9,189 bases of DNA, from contig WRAL01000035.1 of NCBI GenBank assembly GCA_009780285.1, positions 1 through 9,189 on the forward strand. The letters are read 5' to 3'. A program made the position numbers and the translations under genes. The notes below the pieces were generated by a model that ran no database searches, was not told the DNA's origin, and saw only the letters and a list, made by a program, of their open reading frames with translations. Below, piece by piece: positions 4,491 through 9,189 of this stretch. Every line of letters starts with the position of its first letter. Within the stretch, counting starts at the first letter, position 1. The DNA comes from Treponema sp. Its GTDB lineage: Bacteria > Spirochaetota > Spirochaetia > Treponematales > Breznakiellaceae.

Positions 4491-7262
4491 ATGATCGACA
4501 AAATTATCAAGGCCCTGTTCGGTTCCCAGCACGAGCGGGACCTGAAAGCCATGCTGCCCGTCCTGCACCTTGTGAACGAGAGGGAGGTTTGGGCGGCGGC
4601 GCTGCCGGCCGAGGAATTTCCCCGGCAGACGGAGCTTCTGCGCGAGCGCCACAAAAAGGGCGAGTCCCTCGACGCGATTCTGCCGGAGGCCTTCGCGCTG
4701 GCGAGGGAGGCGGCGCGGCGCGTTCTGGGCGAGCGGCCTTACGACGTGCAGGTTCTTGGCTCCATCGTCCTGCACCAGGGGAAAATCGTCGAGATGAAGA
4801 CCGGCGAGGGCAAAACCCTTATGTCGGTGGCGGCGGCCTACCTTAACGCGATTCCCGGCAGCGGCGTTCACGTCGTTACCGTCAACGATTATCTGGCCGG
4901 CCGCGACGCGCAGTGGATGCGCCCGATTTTCGGCTATCTGGGCCTGAGCGTCGGCACGATTCTTTCGGACATGGACAACGCGCGGCGCAAGGAAAACTAC
5001 GCCTGCGACATTACTTACGGCACTAACAATGAATTCGGCTTCGATTACCTGCGCGACAATATGCACAGGGACATGGATGGCCGCGTTCAGCGCAAACACA
5101 ACTTCTGCATCGTCGACGAGATCGACTCGATTCTTATCGACGAGGCGCGCACTCCCCTTATTATTTCCGGCGCCGCCGAGGACGACACGCACAAGTTCGC
5201 CGAGGTGGACAGGCTTCTGGGATCGCTTCGCGAGGTGCAGAAAAAGGAAAACGGCGATTACCCGGACGAGGTGCAGGGCGAGGAGGTGATCGGCGACTAC
5301 AAGATCAACGAAAAAAACAAAAGCATCTCTTTCACGAATCAGGGCCTTGCCTCCATCGAGGCGATTCTGCAAAAGCGCGGCGCGATAAAGGGCGCGATCG
5401 TCGACGAGGAAAATTTCGAGTACATTCACTACTTTACTCAGGCGCTGAAGGCGCACAAGATTTTTCACATTGACGTGGATTACGTGGTGCAGGACGGGCT
5501 GGTGCAGATCGTCGACGAGTTCACCGGCCGCATTCTTCACGGCCGGCGCTATTCGGACGGGCTTCACCAGGCTATCGAGGCGAAGGAGCGCATACGGATC
5601 GCGCAACGCAATCGCACTCTTGCGACGATCACCTTTCAGAATTATTTCAGGCTTTATAAAAAGATTTCCGGCATGACCGGAACGGCCGACACCGAGGCCG
5701 CCGAGTTCGCCAAGATCTACAAGCTGGAAGTCGTGGTGATTCCCACGAACCTCCCCGTGGCGCGCGTGGACGAGAACGACGTGGTGTACCTTAACGACGC
5801 GGACAAGTACAAGGCGCTCTGCGACGAGATCGCCGAGGCCAACAAAAAAGGCCAGCCCATGCTTATCGGCACCGTTTCCATCGAAAAATCCGAGAGAATT
5901 TCCGCGCTTTTGACGCGCCGTGGAGTGCGCCACGAGGTTCTCAACGCGAAAAACCACGACCGGGAGGCGCTGATCATCGCCGAGGCCGGCGCGAAAGGCT
6001 CGGTTACCATCGCCACGAACATGGCCGGTCGCGGCACGGACATAAAGCTCGGCGGAAATCCCGAGCACCGCGCCCGCAAGCGCGCCGGCACGAGCGCCAC
6101 GCCGGAACAGTTCGAGGCGATTTTCCGCGAGGAATACGCCAAGTGGCGCAAGGACTACGAGGAGGTCAAGTCGCTGGGCGGCCTTTACGTTATCGGCACG
6201 GAGCGCCACGAAAGCCGGCGCATAGACAACCAGCTTCGCGGCCGCTCCGGCCGGCAGGGCGACGCCGGGCGCAGCAAGTTTTTTATCTCGATGGACGACG
6301 AGCTTATGCGCCTTTTCGGCGGGGAAAGAATGAAAAGGGTGATGACAAGAATCGGCATGGAGCCGGGCGAGCCCATTTATCATCCCTGGCTGAGCAAGAG
6401 CATAGAAAGCGCGCAGAAAAAGGTCGAGGAGCGCAACTTCGACATTAGAAAGCATCTTTTGGAATACGACGACGTGCTTAACCAGCAGCGCAAGTTTATT
6501 TACGAGCAGCGCGACGCGATTCTCGCCGACGAAAAACTCAAGCAGCGCGTGAACGACGCCACGGCATATATGGTGGAGGGTTTGATCGAGGGCTACAACC
6601 AGGCGCAAAGGAACGACGTTTCAAGCGCCATAGCCGGCCTCGCCGATACCTTGCGCTCGAAATTCGGCTACGCGCTTCCGCCCGACGTCGACATGCAGAA
6701 CTCAAGCGCTTTGGAAAAAACCATCCTCGCGGCCCTTGAAAAGGACATTGACGAAAAAGAGGCGATAATCGGCGAGCAGTACTTAAACCTTATCATTCGG
6801 GACAGCTATCTTCACGCCGTGGATCGCAAGTGGCTGGATCACCTGGAAAACATGGAGGCCCTGCGCGAGGCGGTGTACCTGCGCCACTACGCGCAGAAGA
6901 ACCCGCTTCAGGAATACAAGATCGAGGGCTTCCAGATTTTCGACAAAATGGTTGAGGATATTCGCCTGGAGATCGCCTCGCGCATGCATCAGATCCGCAT
7001 TCAGACCGCGCCTCCCGGCGAGGCGCCGGCGCGAAGGAGGCAGGGTGCCTTCGCCTCGGCGCAGTCGGCCAGCCATTCAAGCATGGCGACTTTCAGCGCG
7101 GGCTCCGGCGCGCAGGGGCAGGCTCGCGGCGCCGCGTCGCAGGTTGCCAGCGCCAGCCGGCCGCAGGGCGCGCAGGTGGTAAGGGCCCAGCCCAAGGTAG
7201 GCCGCAACGATCTGTGCCCCTGCGGAAGCGGCAGGAAGTACAAGCATTGCCACGGGCAGTGA
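4491..7262 (+). CDS. secA: Protein translocase subunit SecA
   Basis: 923-residue SecA, the ATPase that drives preproteins through the SecYEG channel at the cytoplasmic membrane. Full length and intact. Visible in order: N-terminal start MIDKIIKALFGSQHERDLK; Walker A MKTGEGKT at 102-109; Walker B VDEIDSILIDEARTPL at 208-223; preprotein cross-linking region to about 390, with GMTGTA at 394-399; second nucleotide-binding domain with IATNMAGRGTDIKLGG (507-522) and QLRGRSGRQGD (581-591); scaffold and two-helix finger around WLDHLENMEALREAVYLRHY (781-800). A low-complexity Ala/Ser/Gln linker (about 840-900) follows, then a zinc-binding SEC-C tail (Cys909, Cys911, Cys920, His921) that in the family contacts SecB or ribosomes. 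The start matches the family N-terminus and needs no Shine-Dalgarno. No clear terminator follows the stop. Confidence 0.99.
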   Translation: MIDKIIKALFGSQHERDLKAMLPVLHLVNEREVWAAALPAEEFPRQTELLRERHKKGESLDAILPEAFALAREAARRVLGERPYDVQVLGSIVLHQGKIVEMKTGEGKTLMSVAAAYLNAIPGSGVHVVTVNDYLAGRDAQWMRPIFGYLGLSVGTILSDMDNARRKENYACDITYGTNNEFGFDYLRDNMHRDMDGRVQRKHNFCIVDEIDSILIDEARTPLIISGAAEDDTHKFAEVDRLLGSLREVQKKENGDYPDEVQGEEVIGDYKINEKNKSISFTNQGLASIEAILQKRGAIKGAIVDEENFEYIHYFTQALKAHKIFHIDVDYVVQDGLVQIVDEFTGRILHGRRYSDGLHQAIEAKERIRIAQRNRTLATITFQNYFRLYKKISGMTGTADTEAAEFAKIYKLEVVVIPTNLPVARVDENDVVYLNDADKYKALCDEIAEANKKGQPMLIGTVSIEKSERISALLTRRGVRHEVLNAKNHDREALIIAEAGAKGSVTIATNMAGRGTDIKLGGNPEHRARKRAGTSATPEQFEAIFREEYAKWRKDYEEVKSLGGLYVIGTERHESRRIDNQLRGRSGRQGDAGRSKFFISMDDELMRLFGGERMKRVMTRIGMEPGEPIYHPWLSKSIESAQKKVEERNFDIRKHLLEYDDVLNQQRKFIYEQRDAILADEKLKQRVNDATAYMVEGLIEGYNQAQRNDVSSAIAGLADTLRSKFGYALPPDVDMQNSSALEKTILAALEKDIDEKEAIIGEQYLNLIIRDSYLHAVDRKWLDHLENMEALREAVYLRHYAQKNPLQEYKIEGFQIFDKMVEDIRLEIASRMHQIRIQTAPPGEAPARRRQGAFASAQSASHSSMATFSAGSGAQGQARGAASQVASASRPQGAQVVRAQPKVGRNDLCPCGSGRKYKHCHGQ

Positions 7263-7304
7263 TTTCGGCCTTCGGCAGCTCGGCCACAGGCCGCAGGCCT
7301 GCTG

Positions 7305-7333
7305 TTGAAAAAAGGGGAATGTTTGTCTATAAT
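7305..7333 (+). promoter_or_regulatory. Consensus sigma70 promoter for the ComFB-family gene
   Basis: TTGAAA (7305-7310), a 17-bp spacer and TATAAT (7328-7333) form a near-perfect vegetative promoter 43 bp after the secA stop. The predicted start is near 7340. It indicates that the small gene is expressed independently of secA and probably strongly. Confidence 0.85.
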
Positions 7334-7340
7334 TGTAGTG

Positions 7341-7370
7341 GCCTTGCGCGGAGGCGGCTTCGCGCAAGGC
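7341..7370 (+). promoter_or_regulatory. 5'-terminal mRNA hairpin ahead of the ComFB-family gene
   Basis: GCCTTGCGCG and CGCGCAAGGC form a perfect 10-bp stem, extendable by three pairs (one G-U) to leave a GCGG loop. It begins at the predicted first nucleotide of the transcript and ends 15 bases before the Shine-Dalgarno. No T-run follows, so it is not a terminator. A 5'-end stabilising stem or a translational control element fits. Confidence 0.6.
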
Positions 7371-7396
7371 TTATCAGCCAGGCTTAGGAGGAACAA

Positions 7397-7693
7397 GTGT
7401 ATTTTTCGACCAGAGATGAATTTGCCAGACTGAAAAACGAGGCGGAAGCCCTTGTCATAAAGGAATTGGAGCGCCAGCTTGAACTTCAGGACGAAAGCGT
7501 CTGCCGCTGCGAGGACTGCCTGCTCGACATGGCCGGGATCGCGGTAAACGCGGTAAAGCCCATGTACCGCTCGTCGCTTCTTGGGCAGATGTACGCGGCG
7601 CAGGCAATGGAAGACAAGGAATACGCGCGCAGCATAGAAAACGCCGTCGCGCAGGCCATAGAAAAGGTCAAAAACAATCCTTCCCACGATTAG
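7397..7693 (+). CDS. ComFB-family small cysteine-motif protein
   Basis: 98-residue cytosolic protein of the late competence development ComFB family. The family signature is visible: helical N-terminus with LKNEAEALVIKEL, then the cysteine cluster C-R-C-E-D-C (Cys36, Cys38, Cys41), then LDMAGIAVNAVKPMY, matching the family pattern of C-x-C-x2-C followed by D-x-A-x-A-x-N and a Pro-x-Tyr. ComFB was named from the Bacillus comF operon; members are widespread in non-competent bacteria and some are reported to bind cyclic dinucleotides, so a signalling role is possible here. The start is GTG at 7397, set by a perfect AGGAGG five bases upstream. It is monocistronic by its own promoter and a downstream terminator candidate. 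Assignment rests on motif recognition; ligand unknown. Confidence 0.8.
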   Translation: MYFSTRDEFARLKNEAEALVIKELERQLELQDESVCRCEDCLLDMAGIAVNAVKPMYRSSLLGQMYAAQAMEDKEYARSIENAVAQAIEKVKNNPSHD

Positions 7694-7713
7694 TTCCGGC
7701 GCCTGAATCGGCT

Positions 7714-7752
7714 GACTCCGCTCAGGGAGAAATCCGCGCGCGGGGTCTTTTT
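7714..7752 (+). terminator. Probable intrinsic terminator after the ComFB-family gene
   Basis: GACTCCGC (7714-7721) can pair with GCGGGGTC (7740-7747) over eight pairs with one G-U, followed at once by five T residues. The 18-base loop contains a small CTCC/GGAG stem. It lies 20 bases after the stop codon. The large loop makes it weaker than the other terminators in the window. Confidence 0.55.
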
Positions 7753-7853
7753 CCTGGCGCGCCCGATATTCGTAACCAGGATAGGCGAAAAGAGTTAACA
7801 TAGATGACCTCGTGTTACGCGCGGGCTAAATGCAATCCAAAGGGGCGGCGGGA

Positions 7854-9189
7854 ATGAGAACATCCGTTACTAAGTCAGGTTTGTTTAGGATATTTGCGCT
7901 TTTGTGCGCCGGCTTTTGCGTCAGCGCCGCCGAGGCGCAGGCGGGAAGCGATACGGACTATTTTCTTCCCGGCGGCCGGCTGGATACGTTTCTCCGCGAT
8001 CTTGCCGACCGAGGGCTTTTTTCCGGCACCGTCGGCGTGGGCCGGGCCGGAGAGGTTTTGTTCCTGGGCGGTTACGGCTACGCGGACCTTGATGCGGGTC
8101 GGGCGATGCGGCCGGACACGGGGGTTAACCTCGGTTCCGTCAATAAATCCTTTACCGCTGTCGCGATCGGCCAGCTCGCGCAGTCCGGCAGGCTTTCATA
8201 CGGCGACGCGGTGGAAACCTTTCTGCCTGAGTTCGCGGAGATCTCGGCCGGCCTTATTACGATAGAACATCTTTTGCGCCACACTTCCGGCCTGGGCGAT
8301 TTTCGCGGGAACCCGGATTATATTCGGAACATGAACGATCTGCAGACCATCGCTCAGATGCTGCCTTACGCGATACCGGAGCGGCTTCTGTTCGCGCCGG
8401 GTTCCGGCTACAGCTACAGCAACTCCGGCTATCTGGCGCTGGGCGCGGTAATCGAGCGGGTTTCCGGCGAGGATTACTACGCTTACGTCGGCCGGCATAT
8501 TTTTGCCCGCGCCGGAATGGAAAACACGGGATCGTATAGAAAAACCGACCAAAGGGAAAACCTTGCCATCGGGTATTACCTCGACGAAGCCGGACGGACG
8601 GTGAGCAACATCGCCAATATGCCGCTGTTGGGCAATTCCGCCGGCGGCGGCTATTCGACCGCGGAGGACATGCTTCGCTATATTCACGCGCTTAACGGCG
8701 ATGTTTTTATGCGCGACACGGCGCTAACCCTGATCCCGGAAATAATGGTTTCCGGGATGGCCGGCGGCGCGCCCGGGGTCAGCGCCATTTACGAAAACCA
8801 CGCGGAATCCGGCTATTACATCGTGATTTTAAGCAACGCCTCAGCCGGCCACGCGGCGGCGCTTGACGAAATACGCCGGTTCCTGTTTGCCGCTCCGCCG
8901 CGGCCCTCGCTTGCGCGCGTCGCCGTGGAAATAAACGGCCTTTCCGCCACCCTAAGCGCGCTGCGTCTTGGGGACGAAATTTTCCTGCCGCTGTTCGAGA
9001 CCGGCCGCGCCGCCGGCGCTTCCGTCTCGGACGGCGGCATAGAGTTTAACGGCGCCGTCGTAACCGTATCGGATAACCGGGTCAGCTATCTGGCATCAGG
9101 CGACGCGGTTTCGGTTCCTTCCCGCACGATGATGCTGAACGGCAGCGCGGTGATTTTTATTCCGCTTGAATTTTTCCAGGAAATATTCG
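7854..9189 (+). CDS. Exported serine beta-lactamase/esterase-like protein with stalk domain (3' partial)
   Basis: 445 codons remain open to the window edge, so the C-terminus is missing. Residues 1-28 look like a Sec signal peptide with cleavage near AEA-QA. The serine beta-lactamase/class C-like fold follows: GSVNKSFT with Ser95-x-x-Lys98 (nucleophile and base), HTSGL at 143-147, and YSN at 188-190 (Tyr188). Where relatives have GHGGGAPG, this protein reads GMAGGAPG (302-308 region), so the third-motif His is Met. The segment before it (about 283-300) is much shorter than usual. Residues about 353-445 resemble a copper-amine-oxidase-N-type stalk domain, with LGDEIFLPLFETGRAAGA and NGSAVIFIPLEFF. 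The start has AGGGG eight bases upstream. Likely a cell-envelope hydrolase, peptidase or esterase; true beta-lactamase activity is not implied. Catalysis may be impaired. Confidence 0.88.
   Translation, partial: MRTSVTKSGLFRIFALLCAGFCVSAAEAQAGSDTDYFLPGGRLDTFLRDLADRGLFSGTVGVGRAGEVLFLGGYGYADLDAGRAMRPDTGVNLGSVNKSFTAVAIGQLAQSGRLSYGDAVETFLPEFAEISAGLITIEHLLRHTSGLGDFRGNPDYIRNMNDLQTIAQMLPYAIPERLLFAPGSGYSYSNSGYLALGAVIERVSGEDYYAYVGRHIFARAGMENTGSYRKTDQRENLAIGYYLDEAGRTVSNIANMPLLGNSAGGGYSTAEDMLRYIHALNGDVFMRDTALTLIPEIMVSGMAGGAPGVSAIYENHAESGYYIVILSNASAGHAAALDEIRRFLFAAPPRPSLARVAVEINGLSATLSALRLGDEIFLPLFETGRAAGASVSDGGIEFNGAVVTVSDNRVSYLASGDAVSVPSRTMMLNGSAVIFIPLEFFQEIF

Noticed and set aside
4476..6608. 710-codon open frame on the minus strand opposite secA
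   Set aside because: It is an exact antisense shadow of secA. Its composition (Val/Leu/Ala/His/Arg-rich, no domain) comes from GC-rich codon bias in the sense gene, and it has no ribosome site of its own.
7263..7304. Terminator after secA
   Set aside because: Small stems such as CGGCC-ACA-GGCCG are present, but no T-run follows on the plus strand; the next bases are the -35 box of the following promoter.

Overview
The window is GC-rich bacterial DNA with no phage, insertion sequence, CRISPR or RNA-operon signature. The gene content fits a spirochaete, possibly Treponema-like. That is inferred from a SecA starting MIDKIIKALFGSQHERDLK, a ComFB-type small protein, and a lipoprotein built from tandem repeats with Pro/Gly linkers. 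Taxonomy is moderate-to-low confidence because no search could be run.

Layout, left to right: (1) positions 1-123 are a perfect 8-bp tandem array (AACCGCGC, 15 full units plus AAC) that runs off the left edge. A 200-bp hairpin-rich gap follows. (2) 328-1809 (+) encodes a secreted lipoprotein with three copies of a roughly 140-residue domain, closed by a strong intrinsic terminator. (3) On the minus strand, read right to left, a probable leader region (promoter near 4296-4269, a 23-codon basic ORF, a very strong intrinsic terminator at 4155-4115) precedes an S41-type peptidase lipoprotein (4080-2479). After a 71-bp gap carrying a hairpin comes a small two-helix membrane protein (2407-1850). 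(4) 4491-7262 (+) is full-length secA, with a -10-like element so close to its ATG that the mRNA may be leaderless. (5) 7397-7693 (+) is a ComFB-family protein with its own consensus promoter and a hairpin at the predicted 5' end of its mRNA. (6) 7854 to the right edge (+) is an exported serine beta-lactamase/esterase-like protein fused to a copper-amine-oxidase-N-type stalk domain, cut by the window end.

The genes do not form one pathway. secA is housekeeping, and its Sec pathway would export the three signal-peptide-bearing products here (repeat lipoprotein, S41 lipoprotein, serine hydrolase). The most unusual content is regulatory. The S41 gene sits behind a promoter, short basic ORF and terminator in the geometry of transcription attenuation, with a possible operator over the promoter -35. 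The serine hydrolase is odd in lacking the usual third active-site histidine and in carrying a stalk domain. I found no clear evidence for a wholly new multi-gene system; the attenuator-like leader is the best candidate for something undescribed.
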